Below, piece after piece: positions 25,233 to 34,398 of a stretch of DNA of 64,000 nucleotides. Source of the DNA: Kordia sp050633145 (GTDB lineage Bacteria > Bacteroidota > Bacteroidia > Flavobacteriales > Flavobacteriaceae); contig NZ_JBOEFY010000011.1 of the NCBI RefSeq assembly GCF_050633145.1, positions 1 through 64,000 on the forward strand. The letters run 5' to 3'. Below the pieces are notes generated by a model, which had not been told where the DNA came from, ran no database searches, and saw nothing but the letters and a program-made list of their open reading frames with translations. Positions within the stretch are counted from its first letter, which is position 1. Every line of letters starts with the position of its first letter. The translations under genes and the position numbers were made by a program.

Positions 25233-26351
25233 ATGAAAAAAATTACACTCTTACTACTTTCACTTTTTATTAGTGCTACATCTTTCGCACAAGATACTGA
25301 AGCACCTACTGCGCCCACAAATTTGAATGCTGTATTTTATCAAAACTCTAATGGGACTAATGTACTTTATTGGGACAATGCAACCGATAATGTAGCTGTA
25401 ACCGAATATGATGTATATGTAGATGACACCTATCTTCTAACTGTTCCTCACATTTCAAACCAATCGCAGCAAGATGTTACACTTGAAAATTTATTTGGAT
25501 TATTTTATTGTTTTTATGTTGTTGCAAAAGATGCGGCTTTAAATGTTTCAAGTCCAAGTAATACTGTATGTTTTTATCGTTATCCTGATGCAAGTGACCA
25601 ATATCCTGTAGATCTCTACTTATCTGCTATTGTTAATGGACTTAATAATAATAAAATCATTGAAGTTTCTAACTTAACCAATGGAAATATCAATTTAGAC
25701 AACTATTCAATTAAAGTTAGTAGAGATGGAAACCCTACATGGCAAGACACCTATAATTTTCCATCAAATTCAATGCTAAGCTATGGAAGTGCTTTTGTTA
25801 TTGGACGCTCAACAGGAACTTTTTGTAGTGATAAATACGATGTTACAGATGATATAATTACCAATTTTGATGGAAATGATGTCATTGGACTTTTTAAAAA
25901 CAATATATTAATTCAGTCCTTCGGTGCATTAGGTGATGGAACTGTAATTATGGATGATGATTTTGCATATACTCTTAGTGCCGTTGGAAATTTAATAACC
26001 CCAAGTTTTGATGTATCCTTATGGAATGCAAATACAATTACTTCCGGAATAGGAAGCGAATGCAATTATTATATGGGTGCTGTTGAATATGTGGTATTGA
26101 GTGTTGAGCAAGAAACACAAACTATATTCAGCATCTATCCTAACCCAACAAATGGAAATACGGTATACATCAACACAAAAAATAATGTTGAAATTTCTAG
26201 TGTCCGTGTATTTGATATCACAGGAAAGCAAGTCATAAACCAAACGAATCCTTCAAACGAAATTAACGTTCAAGGATTGCAACAAGGAATGTACATTCTA
26301 CAATTACAAATTGGAAATCAAAAGGTTAACAAAAAATTAATCAAGCAATAA
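25233..26351 (+). CDS. Secreted FN3/lamin-tail-like protein with T9SS tail, paralogue 2
   Basis: The 372-residue protein has the same order as paralogue 1: signal peptide (SFAQ), FN3-like domain (YWDNATDNVAVTEYDVYVDD), lamin-tail-like domain (LYLSAIVNGLNNNKIIEVSN, GNDVIGLFKNN) and T9SS tail. The first ~290 residues differ clearly from paralogue 1, yet the last 124 bases (26229-26352) are identical to 25023-25146. This mosaic suggests recent gene conversion of the tail. Confidence 0.8.
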   Translation: MKKITLLLLSLFISATSFAQDTEAPTAPTNLNAVFYQNSNGTNVLYWDNATDNVAVTEYDVYVDDTYLLTVPHISNQSQQDVTLENLFGLFYCFYVVAKDAALNVSSPSNTVCFYRYPDASDQYPVDLYLSAIVNGLNNNKIIEVSNLTNGNINLDNYSIKVSRDGNPTWQDTYNFPSNSMLSYGSAFVIGRSTGTFCSDKYDVTDDIITNFDGNDVIGLFKNNILIQSFGALGDGTVIMDDDFAYTLSAVGNLITPSFDVSLWNANTITSGIGSECNYYMGAVEYVVLSVEQETQTIFSIYPNPTNGNTVYINTKNNVEISSVRVFDITGKQVINQTNPSNEINVQGLQQGMYILQLQIGNQKVNKKLIKQ

Positions 26352-26352
26352 A
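26229..26352 (+). repeat. Sorting-tail repeat, copy 2
   Basis: These bases are identical over 124 positions to 25023-25146 and cover the end of paralogue 2 and its stop codon. The repeat encodes the end of the T9SS sorting domain. Confidence 0.9.
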
Positions 26353-26387
26353 GGTGTTTAAATTTATAAATATGATTGTATTTGATT

Positions 26388-26406
26388 AAAAGCGCGCTGC
26401 TTTTTT
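26388..26406 (+). terminator. Short terminator of paralogue 2
   Basis: AAAAGC and GCTTTTTT flank a short loop (GCGCT), followed by a T-run. It is weaker than the terminators at 23951 and 25165. Confidence 0.6.
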
Positions 26407-26409
26407 CTA

Positions 26410-26417
26410 TACTTTTA
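26410..26417 (+). promoter_or_regulatory. -7-like element upstream of paralogue 3
   Basis: TACTTTTA lies 20 bases before the ATG at 26438, in the same place relative to the terminator as in the other two paralogues. Confidence 0.45.
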
Positions 26418-26437
26418 AATAAAAAAATTTATACGCT

Positions 26438-27547
26438 ATGAAAAAAATTACACTCACTACCTTTCTATTTTTATTGAGTCTTTCTTGTTTTGCTCAAGAT
26501 ACAGAAGCGCCGACTGTGCCTACCAATTTAGTAATTGATAATGTAATCAATTTTTTATCCTGGAATGTTTCTACAGATAATGTAGCTGTGGTAGAATATG
26601 ATATTTATGTAAATGATGTATTCAGATTAACGGTAAATCATAATGCCTCATTCCCTACAAATTCAGTCAACATAAACCATTTAGGGCCTATTGTCTATGA
26701 AGAAATTTATACATTTAAAATACTAGCAAGAGATGCTGCGGGAAATGAATCTTCATTTAGTCACTACGCCTCTTTTGTTGAAGCTACTCCTGGAACCATA
26801 TACATTCCTGATGCTGTATTTATTTCAAGAGTCATGAATGGCGATAATGACTACAAGGGAATTGAAGTTTTGAATACTTCTGATGATGTAGTCGATATGT
26901 CAGAATACACTTTGAAACTTAGTTTTGATGGAAATTCTACATGGGATGTTACCTATACATTTCCACCTAATACTTTTCTTAATAGTTATAAAAAAATTCG
27001 AATTTTACATTCGCAAACAACACCTTGTTTTCCAGATGAAGAATCATTAATTCTAGATACAAACGATGTCATTACTAATTTTGATGGTAATGATGCTTTG
27101 GGTTTATTTCTCAATGATGTTTTAGTTGATCGTCTTGGGTATTTAGGAGACGACACTCAGTATATTGACCCTAATAAAATGGGCGTCAGACAAATTTTTG
27201 TAGATCAGCATTCGCCATGGGTACAATTTATTGTCACACCAGAAGTTTTAGATATTTGCGAAGGTAACTTAGGTGAAGAATATTATAGTTTAAGCGTTCC
27301 AGAATTTGCAGCCAAAAACATTATTATATATCCAAATCCTGTAAAAGGCAATTTGTTACATTTAGATACAAAGAACAATCTACCAATAGATACAGCTACC
27401 ATTATAGACATGACAGGAAAAACAGTGATGACTTCTGCACGTATCATCAACAATCAACTAGACATTCAGAACATAACACAGGGAATTTATTTCGTAAAAA
27501 TTCAATCAGGCAATAAAGTAAGCATTCACAAAATGATTCGTCAATAA
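26438..27547 (+). CDS. Secreted FN3/lamin-tail-like protein with T9SS tail, paralogue 3
   Basis: The 369-residue protein has a signal peptide (SCFAQ), an FN3-like domain (FLSWNVSTDNVAVVEYDIYVND), a lamin-tail-like domain (VFISRVMNGDNDYKGIEVLN, GNDALGLFLND) and a T9SS tail (IYPNPVKGNLLHLDTKN to HKMIRQ). It is the most diverged of the series, and its sorting tail was not homogenised with the others. It still begins with the same MKKITL start and DTEAPT after the signal peptide. Confidence 0.8.
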   Translation: MKKITLTTFLFLLSLSCFAQDTEAPTVPTNLVIDNVINFLSWNVSTDNVAVVEYDIYVNDVFRLTVNHNASFPTNSVNINHLGPIVYEEIYTFKILARDAAGNESSFSHYASFVEATPGTIYIPDAVFISRVMNGDNDYKGIEVLNTSDDVVDMSEYTLKLSFDGNSTWDVTYTFPPNTFLNSYKKIRILHSQTTPCFPDEESLILDTNDVITNFDGNDALGLFLNDVLVDRLGYLGDDTQYIDPNKMGVRQIFVDQHSPWVQFIVTPEVLDICEGNLGEEYYSLSVPEFAAKNIIIYPNPVKGNLLHLDTKNNLPIDTATIIDMTGKTVMTSARIINNQLDIQNITQGIYFVKIQSGNKVSIHKMIRQ

Positions 27548-27564
27548 GTAACTAAACAGCAACA

Positions 27565-27596
27565 AAAAAGCTCCAAATGTAACTTTTGGAGCTTTT
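27565..27596 (+). terminator. Terminator closing the paralogue series
   Basis: AAAAAGCTCCAAA pairs with TTTTGGAGCTTTT around a 6-base loop. It lies 18 bases after the stop at 27547. Confidence 0.88.
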
Positions 27597-27679
27597 GTAT
27601 ATTACATAATTATGCCAGTAATAATGTAATTCTTTATAAAAGTAATAACTATTTTCTATTTATCATAATTGAAACATCA

Positions 27680-28375
27680 TTAACTTATTGCCAAATCCAT
27701 CGCTTTGGTAGCATGAATCGTCGTTGTATCAAATACAGGAATTGAAACATCTTCTTGCTGAATTAACAACGGAATTTCTGTACAGCCTAAAATAACGCCT
27801 TCAGCTCCTTCTTGTTGCAAACGTTCAATGATCTCAATATAGGCTTGTTTCGAACTTGGTTTTAACACACCTTGTGGCAACTCTTCATAAATAACTCTAT
27901 TCACTTCTTCTCTATCTTCTGCATTCGGAATCAATGTTGCTATTCCAAACGAAGTCAATACATCTTTATAAAAGTCCATTTCCATGGTATATTTTGTTCC
28001 CAACAAAGCCACCGTTTTCAATTCTTTTGCTACAATTTTTTCTGCAGTTGCTTCTGCAATATGAATTACAGGAATGGAAACACTTTCTCGTACAGCATCA
28101 ATCGTTAAATGCATGGTATTGGCACAAATTAAAATGCAATCTGCTCCAGCATTTTCTAAATTCTTTCCCGCCTTTGCCATCAAATCATTCAGTAAATCCC
28201 AACGACCAGCGTGTTGCAAGTCTTTAATTTCTCCAAAATCGACTGAATTAATAATACATTTTGCCGAATGCGGTTCGCCTTTATGTTTCATTGCCAAATC
28301 ATTCAAAGTCTGATAATAAAGTATGGTAGATTGTGGCGTAATTCCGCCGATAAGTCCAATAGTTTGCATGCTCAA
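27680..28375 (-). CDS. Aspartate/glutamate racemase family protein
   Basis: The 231-residue protein has the two catalytic cysteines of the family: CANTMH near residue 85 and GCTEIPLL near residue 198. GLIGGITPQSTILYYQTLN at the start is the usual amino-terminal motif of aspartate racemase-like enzymes. It interconverts L- and D-forms of an acidic amino acid, probably aspartate or glutamate. Met3 (28369) is an equally good start. It is divergent from hutI, with 71 bases between, so it may share regulation with amino acid catabolism. Confidence 0.85.
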   Translation of the reverse strand: MSMQTIGLIGGITPQSTILYYQTLNDLAMKHKGEPHSAKCIINSVDFGEIKDLQHAGRWDLLNDLMAKAGKNLENAGADCILICANTMHLTIDAVRESVSIPVIHIAEATAEKIVAKELKTVALLGTKYTMEMDFYKDVLTSFGIATLIPNAEDREEVNRVIYEELPQGVLKPSSKQAYIEIIERLQQEGAEGVILGCTEIPLLIQQEDVSIPVFDTTTIHATKAMDLAIS

Positions 28376-28417
28376 TAATTTATACGCATAAAATTAGGGA
28401 TTTATTCGCTTTGCTTC

Positions 28418-28425
28418 TACTTTTG
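28418..28425 (+). promoter_or_regulatory. -7 element of hutI
   Basis: TACTTTTG matches the TAnnTTTG consensus exactly and lies 21 bases before the ATG at 28447. Confidence 0.55.
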
Positions 28426-28446
28426 TAACAATATATTTTACAACTT

Positions 28447-29682
28447 ATGACAACCTTACTCATCAACATCAAAGAATTAATACAAGTTCGTGAAACCAGT
28501 ATTTCTAAAGTTTCTGGAGCTGACATGAAAACGCTTCCAAAACTAGAAAATGCGTATCTATATATTGTTGATGATGTCATTTCCGATTTTGGTGTAATGG
28601 CCGATATTGAAATCGCTTCCGCAGATACAATCATAGACTGTACAAATAAAGTCGTTTTACCAACTTGGTGCGACAGTCATACACACATCGTTTACGCCGG
28701 AAATAGATCGCAAGAATTTGTAGACAGAATCAATGGATTAAGCTATGAAGAAATTGCCAATCGCGGTGGCGGAATTCTAAATTCAGCAAAAAAACTACAA
28801 GAAACTTCCGAAGATGAACTCTTTGCACAATCGGCAAAACGTTTAGAAGAAGTAATGCAGATGGGAACTGGCGCCATTGAAATCAAATCTGGTTATGGAC
28901 TCACGCTTGAAGCGGAACTCAAAATGTTACGTGTAGCAAAACGCTTAAAAGAAGCCTATAATTTCCCAATAAAAACGACCTTTTTGGGCGCACACGCCAT
29001 TCCTGCAAACTACAAAGGAAATCAAGATGGTTATATGGATTTGGTGATTAATGAAATGTTACCAAAAGTAGCCGAACAAAACTTAGCCGAATACGTAGAT
29101 ATTTTCTGCGAAAAAGGATATTTTACACTTGAAGATACAGAACGTTTGCTCCAAGCGGCACAACAATACAATCTCATACCAAAAATTCACGTCAATCAAT
29201 TCAATGCATTTGGCGGAGTTGCGCTTGGTGTAAAATACAATGCACTTTCGGTGGATCATTTAGAAGAACTCAACGATGACGATATCAAAGCGTTGCAAGG
29301 AAGCAACACCATGCCAGTTGCCTTGCCTTCGTGTTCGTACTTTTTAAGCATTCCGTACACGCCAGCGCGTAGATTACTAGATGCTGGTTTACCTGTTGCC
29401 TTAGCTACCGATTACAATCCAGGATCGACACCTTCTGGAAATATGAACTTTGTGGTGAGCACAGCATGTATCAAAATGAAAATGACACCAGAAGAAGCCA
29501 TCAATGCAGCAACCATCAATGGTGCGTATGCAATGGGACTTTCGGAAACACATGGAAGTATCACTAAAGGAAAAGCTGCTAACTTAATCATTACCAAAGA
29601 AATTCCGTCGTATCATGTATTGCCGTATGCGTTTGGCGACAACAATATTGAACAGGTAATCATCAATGGAAAGGTTATTTAG
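28447..29682 (+). CDS. hutI: Imidazolonepropionase
   Basis: The 411-residue amidohydrolase shows the expected motifs: metal-binding HTHIVYAGNR near residue 79, IEIKSGYGL, GAHAIP, KIHVNQFNAFGG and the late metal ligand in LATDYNPGS. It hydrolyses 4-imidazolone-5-propanoate to N-formimidoyl-L-glutamate in histidine degradation. The next pathway step, HutG, is encoded at 35524-36540, separated by unrelated genes. hutH and hutU are not in the window. The ATG agrees with family length (about 405-415 residues). Confidence 0.95.
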   Translation: MTTLLINIKELIQVRETSISKVSGADMKTLPKLENAYLYIVDDVISDFGVMADIEIASADTIIDCTNKVVLPTWCDSHTHIVYAGNRSQEFVDRINGLSYEEIANRGGGILNSAKKLQETSEDELFAQSAKRLEEVMQMGTGAIEIKSGYGLTLEAELKMLRVAKRLKEAYNFPIKTTFLGAHAIPANYKGNQDGYMDLVINEMLPKVAEQNLAEYVDIFCEKGYFTLEDTERLLQAAQQYNLIPKIHVNQFNAFGGVALGVKYNALSVDHLEELNDDDIKALQGSNTMPVALPSCSYFLSIPYTPARRLLDAGLPVALATDYNPGSTPSGNMNFVVSTACIKMKMTPEEAINAATINGAYAMGLSETHGSITKGKAANLIITKEIPSYHVLPYAFGDNNIEQVIINGKVI

Positions 29683-29800
29683 ACTTGCTACGCTCTTAGA
29701 CTTGCTCCCGCACATGCGGAACCTCTTAGATTGTTAGATTCGCTTTGCTTTTAGACCGCTAACGCTATTAGAATTGAGATCGCTTCGCTGTTAGAATTGC
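29683..29800. repeat. TTAGA-type intergenic repeat array
   Basis: After hutI there are about six degenerate units starting TTAGA, each followed by a short GC-rich symmetric core such as GCTACGC, CCGCACATGCGG, CGCTTTGC, GCTAACGC or CGCTTCGC. The same units recur at 30478-30545 and 56181-56332. They look like clustered REP-like elements; I see no coding content. Confidence 0.6.
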
Positions 29801-29916
29801 AAATTCGTATTGAAATTTACTAAACGTCAATTCGAGTGATTTTCGCAATAAAATGAAGAAAATTGTATCGAGAATAATTTGAAAAAATATTCAGCTTTAT
29901 AAAAACTAAACAAAAC

Positions 29917-30477
29917 ATGTTAAATTTCCCGCTTCCGCAGAACGGTTCCTTGTCCAGGTTGATGATTGACAAGAAAATTACAGATTTCAAAGCTGCGATT
30001 GCGTACGTGAATCAATTGCCTTACGGAAGAACTTCAGATCGTAGTGAGTATCGCTTGATCATTCCTGAACACAAAGGAACTTGTTCTACAAAACACGCGT
30101 TCTTAAAGCAACTCGCTGTGGAAAGTCAGCAAGAAGCAGTGCAACTATTCATTGGAATCTACCAAATGAACGAAGTTAATACCAAAGGTGTTGGAAGTGT
30201 TTTAAGCAACTATAAACTTGATTACATTCCAGAAGCACATACCTACCTAAAAATCAACGGAAACCTATTAGATATCACCCGAACAACTGAAAACGAAGCT
30301 TCTTTCGAAGATAGTTTACTAACTGAACAAGATATTCTCCCACATCAAATTGCGGATTACAAAGTACAGTGGCATCAAAACTTCCTAAAACAATGGATTT
30401 CAGACGAACAACTTCACTACTCTTTTGATGAAATTTGGAAAATTCGGGAGGAATGTATTTTGGCAATTTCAATGTAG
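29917..30477 (+). CDS. Small transglutaminase-like protein
   Basis: This 186-residue soluble protein has GTCSTKHAFLKQLA near residue 50 and PEAHTYLKING with LLDITR near residues 108-123. A Cys before a helix, then His and Asp on later strands, is the order of a transglutaminase-like catalytic triad. It lies between hutI and hutG along with other genes. I infer the fold from the motif; no substrate can be given. Start ATG at 29917 is the only good one. Confidence 0.65.
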   Translation: MLNFPLPQNGSLSRLMIDKKITDFKAAIAYVNQLPYGRTSDRSEYRLIIPEHKGTCSTKHAFLKQLAVESQQEAVQLFIGIYQMNEVNTKGVGSVLSNYKLDYIPEAHTYLKINGNLLDITRTTENEASFEDSLLTEQDILPHQIADYKVQWHQNFLKQWISDEQLHYSFDEIWKIREECILAISM

Positions 30478-30600
30478 ACTTGCTTCGCGCTTGGATCTTT
30501 AGATTCTGTTAGAATCGCTTTGCTTTTAGACTCTGTTACACTGAGCTTGTCGAAGTTTCATAACCGTCACTACGAGGAGTTTGCGACGTGGTAGTCTGTT
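30478..30600. repeat. Composite of REP-like intergenic repeats
   Basis: This gap holds TTAGA-type units (30478-30537), then ACACTGAGCTTGTCGAAGT (30538-30556), whose reverse complement recurs at 56267-56285. A 32-base element at 30565-30596 (beginning CGTCACTACGAGGAG) recurs at 37564-37595 with one mismatch. No gene is seen here. Confidence 0.7.
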
Positions 30601-30772
30601 TCTAGTTTAACTCTGAATTTTCTTTGAAGTATATTACCTGTTATTCAATCTATGCCTGTTCTCTTACCCAAGCTCAAAGACATTTTGTTTAAATAAACCT
30701 ACATTAAATAGTAAGAAAAATGTAACTTTATTGAATTACAGTTACTAATATTCTGACCAAGCAAACAAATTC

Positions 30773-33700
30773 ATGGAAGAAGTACACGACATAGACTACG
30801 CTCGAAAACTCATCAAAAAAAATTTAGCTACAAAAAACACTTTTTTAGATTTAGGAAATTGTGGCTTGACTGATTTAAGCAAACTTATTGAATTATTTGA
30901 ATGCGTGCATTTAGAAACGCTAATTTTAAGTAATCATTATATGCTTAATAAGGAATATAAAAAGAGTATCAATAATGGACAGCATAATAAAATTCATTCT
31001 ATCCCATCTATTTTTTCTAAACTTAAATATCTCAAAATATTAAAATTAGCTAATAATAAATTAAGAAATACTATTTTTTTAAAAAACTCAACTAAACTAG
31101 AAGATTTAGATATTAAGTTCAATAATATTAATGATATAACTTATCTAACAAACTTAACTAATTTAAAACAGTTTGATATCGATGGTATTACATATACGAA
31201 TTTAAACAATTTGAAATATTTCACAAAATTAAAGAGTTTAACACTTGGACATTCTAGGGTATCAAATTACAATTCATTAAAACATTGTATTCAGTTAGAA
31301 GAGCTTGAAATATCATGGGTTCGTATAGAAAATACCAGTTTTTTAAATGAGCTTATACATTTAAAAAAACTAATATTAGAAGACTGTAGTATCAGTAATA
31401 TTGATTTCATAAAAAATTTATCTAATTTAAAACATTTAAACTTAAATAGTAATAAAATCAAAAATGTTGATATTTTGAAAGAGTTTAAGAAATTGAAAAC
31501 TTTAAACCTTTCAAATAATGTAGATATCGATGATTATAGCTCTTTAAGTAAACTGAAAAACTTAACAGATATTTCTTTAGAAATGAGCTCAGTCAAAAAC
31601 TATGATTTTTTAAGCGAGCTATTTCTGTTAGAAAAATTAAATTTAGGACACTCTATGATTAAAGATATTACTTTCTTAGAGTCACTTAAAGAACTTAGGG
31701 AACTAGATTTAAGTTTTAATGATCTAAAAAACGTTTCTATTCTAAAAAATCTAAAAAAAATAGAAAAATTAGATATATCGAATAATGAAATTGATAATTT
31801 TCAATTCTTAGAAAGCTTAAAAAACTTGTATAGCTTAAACATCAGTTTTAGTGATATTTCAGATTTTACTTTTTTAAGTAATATTAAAAAAGTAAAAAAA
31901 CTTTTTCTGAGCCATTCAAACATTAAAAACATCAATTTTCTTAGTCAACTTAAAAATCTTAGTATACTACATTTAGATCATAATGAAATTAAAGATGTAA
32001 ATCCTATTAGTGGATTAACATCTTTAAAAAACCTTAGAATTAATAATAACCAAATTGAAAAAATTCCTCTGTCACTTTTTAATAACTTAAAAACCTATAA
32101 TATATCTAATGATTTTTTTCCAAATAAAGATTTAAATATTAGTGGAAATCCAATCCAATCACCTCCATTAGAAATTCTAGAACAAGGGCGCGAAGCAACA
32201 TTGGCTTGGTATGAAGCGAACAAAGTAAAACTTGATGAAATTAAAGTCATCCTAATTGGTGATCCAAAAGCTGGGAAAACATCTTTATTACGTAAACTAA
32301 AAGATAATTCATTTACCGAAAGTGAAGTCCAAACTGATGGTATTAATATTGAAAGTTTAAAGTTTGGAAAACTCGAAACTTTTAAAAAGCAAACAGCACT
32401 TCATGAGCTAACAGGGCATTTTTGGGATTTTGGGGGACAAGAAATTATGAATGCCACTCACCAATTTTTCTTGACTAAGCGTTGCGTATATGTATTGGTC
32501 ATAGACGCACGAAAAGATACAAGCGTATCGGAACAAATACGAAAATGGGTAAATAAAATTAAAACGACAGGTGGAAATTCTTCCATTATTATAATAAGTA
32601 ATAAAATTGATGTAAATTCTGGATTTGGGTTTGAAAATGAATACGATTTACAACAAGAGTTTTCTCAAATTAAATATTTTATCAAAACTTCTAGTAAAAC
32701 AGAACAAGGAATTGAAGAGTTAAAAGATAAACTTGCAGAATTGATTCCACAATCTGAATTATTTAATACGGAAATTGATGAACGTTGGATTCCGATCAAA
32801 GAACAATTGCAAGAAGAAACAAAGCAAAATGACAAGTTGAATGAAGCTCGTTTTATTGAAATTTGTCAACAACATGGTTTAACAAAAAAGTTCGAACGAC
32901 AAAGCGCCATTAGCTTCCTAAATGATTTAGGAATTGTATTGCATTTTGAAGATATCAACCTTGCTGAATATTATGTATTAGATCCATATTGGATTACCTA
33001 TGGAATTTATCAAATTGTAACTTCCAAATTTGCTGGCGATCAAAAAGGGAAGATTGCTATGGATGAACTTGATTTTATCATTAATGAAGAAGAAGACAAA
33101 GAAACTGTTTATCGTCCATCTAATTACAAGAGAATTGAATATTCTACTAATGAAAGACGCTTCTTAATTCATATTTTACAGCAATTCAAGTTGAGTTTTA
33201 TGCTACGAGACAATTGTCATTTTATACTTCCTGACTTGTTAGACACAAACGAACCTAAAAAATTAACAGTTCCTATCAGAGAGGCTACTGAAACAATTCA
33301 GTTTGTGTACGAATATGCATATTTACCAAAAGCCATCATGCCATACATTATGGTAGAAACGCACGAAATTATGACTGCAAATTGGCGCACAGGTTGCATT
33401 CTACAAAATTTAGAATGTAAAGCCTTAGTGCGAACATATAAGAATCAATTACGAATTATAGTAAGTGGAAAGAAAGTGCAGAAGCGTGAATTTATGTCAG
33501 TAATCCGTTATGTAATTGACTCTTTTAACAAGAAGCTAAGCAACCCTCCAGCAATGTTAATTCCATTACCTAATAATTATGGTTTTGTGTATTATGAGGA
33601 ATTAATTGGACGTGAACAATTTGGAGAATCAGATTATAACATTTTTAAAAATAAAACAGTAATACAAATCAAGATTAAAAAACTGCTCGATGGAATTTCT

Positions 33701-34129
33701 TCAAAAGAAGAATTGAATAAATCTGCTGAGTCTAAATTGAATCAAATTATACAAAACCAAGAAAAAATGATGGAGTCATTATATTCGAACACTGAATTTC
33801 TATATCAAAAACTTGATAGCCCCAATCTAGAATATGAATTACAAAAAGTTATTTTTGAAATGAATCAAGAACAACAATTTGAAATTTCAACTGAAATTAC
33901 AACAAAATTAACAGAAGCTTTCACAAAGTTTGATGCTGAGATTGATAAAAAGTTTAAAACTATTTATAATAACCTACAAAAAAGTGATCACGCAGATGTA
34001 AAACTTAAATTAGGAATTCCTTTAATTAGCCTTTTAGGCGTACAATTAGAATCGGAATATAATGTCAAGAATTGGTTCAAAGAAATGTCTGAAAAATATA
34101 ATTTAAAAGTATTAAATCCATTTTTTTAA
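30773..34129 (+). CDS. LRR-Roc-COR (Roco family) GTPase
   Basis: This 1118-residue soluble protein has sixteen 22-residue leucine-rich repeats (about 85-445). The Roc GTPase domain follows: P-loop GDPKAGKTS near residue 494, switch II WDFGGQE near 550 and base-recognition NKID near 610. The COR dimerisation domain (about 690-900, with YYVLDPYWITYGIY) comes next. The end (about 960-1118) is helical and coiled-coil-like. Roco proteins are homologues of LRRK2 and cycle between dimer and monomer with nucleotide state. No kinase or other effector domain is present. The LRR part is very AT-rich compared with its neighbours, so transfer is possible. Confidence 0.92.
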   Translation: MEEVHDIDYARKLIKKNLATKNTFLDLGNCGLTDLSKLIELFECVHLETLILSNHYMLNKEYKKSINNGQHNKIHSIPSIFSKLKYLKILKLANNKLRNTIFLKNSTKLEDLDIKFNNINDITYLTNLTNLKQFDIDGITYTNLNNLKYFTKLKSLTLGHSRVSNYNSLKHCIQLEELEISWVRIENTSFLNELIHLKKLILEDCSISNIDFIKNLSNLKHLNLNSNKIKNVDILKEFKKLKTLNLSNNVDIDDYSSLSKLKNLTDISLEMSSVKNYDFLSELFLLEKLNLGHSMIKDITFLESLKELRELDLSFNDLKNVSILKNLKKIEKLDISNNEIDNFQFLESLKNLYSLNISFSDISDFTFLSNIKKVKKLFLSHSNIKNINFLSQLKNLSILHLDHNEIKDVNPISGLTSLKNLRINNNQIEKIPLSLFNNLKTYNISNDFFPNKDLNISGNPIQSPPLEILEQGREATLAWYEANKVKLDEIKVILIGDPKAGKTSLLRKLKDNSFTESEVQTDGINIESLKFGKLETFKKQTALHELTGHFWDFGGQEIMNATHQFFLTKRCVYVLVIDARKDTSVSEQIRKWVNKIKTTGGNSSIIIISNKIDVNSGFGFENEYDLQQEFSQIKYFIKTSSKTEQGIEELKDKLAELIPQSELFNTEIDERWIPIKEQLQEETKQNDKLNEARFIEICQQHGLTKKFERQSAISFLNDLGIVLHFEDINLAEYYVLDPYWITYGIYQIVTSKFAGDQKGKIAMDELDFIINEEEDKETVYRPSNYKRIEYSTNERRFLIHILQQFKLSFMLRDNCHFILPDLLDTNEPKKLTVPIREATETIQFVYEYAYLPKAIMPYIMVETHEIMTANWRTGCILQNLECKALVRTYKNQLRIIVSGKKVQKREFMSVIRYVIDSFNKKLSNPPAMLIPLPNNYGFVYYEELIGREQFGESDYNIFKNKTVIQIKIKKLLDGISSKEELNKSAESKLNQIIQNQEKMMESLYSNTEFLYQKLDSPNLEYELQKVIFEMNQEQQFEISTEITTKLTEAFTKFDAEIDKKFKTIYNNLQKSDHADVKLKLGIPLISLLGVQLESEYNVKNWFKEMSEKYNLKVLNPFF

Positions 34130-34190
34130 AAGATAGAAGGTCTCATTTTTAGATAATTATGATTTTCAGCATTTTAACTAAAAACATCAA

Positions 34191-34210
34191 GTCGAGTGCA
34201 GTCGAGATTC
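34191..34210 (+). repeat. TCGAG-type REP-like palindrome, copy 1
   Basis: GTCGAGTGCAGTCGAGATTC has an internal inverted repeat. Related copies are at 49604-49624 (same strand) and 44709-44733 (opposite strand). It sits in the 269-base gap after the Roco gene. Confidence 0.6.
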
Positions 34211-34367
34211 AATAAAAAAATAACTTCTCTAGGCTTATCGATTGCTCTCAAAGTTACTAATTCCTATTTATAGGATACTTAATTGTTGTTTAAAGAGTTT
34301 TTACTTCAAAACTAAATAAAACTATCCTACAACCGAACTCCTCAAAATTAAATTTCACCAAAAACCC

Positions 34368-34375
34368 TATATTTG
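34368..34375 (+). promoter_or_regulatory. -7 element of the GH99-like gene
   Basis: TATATTTG matches TAnnTTTG exactly and lies 23 bases before the ATG at 34399. Confidence 0.55.
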
Positions 34376-34398
34376 AAAACAACACGTTTCAAAGATTC

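Noticed and set aside
29683..29800. Possible CRISPR array from regularly recurring TTAGA units
   Set aside because: Units are short, unequal and degenerate, with no constant repeat, no spacers of equal size and no cas genes.
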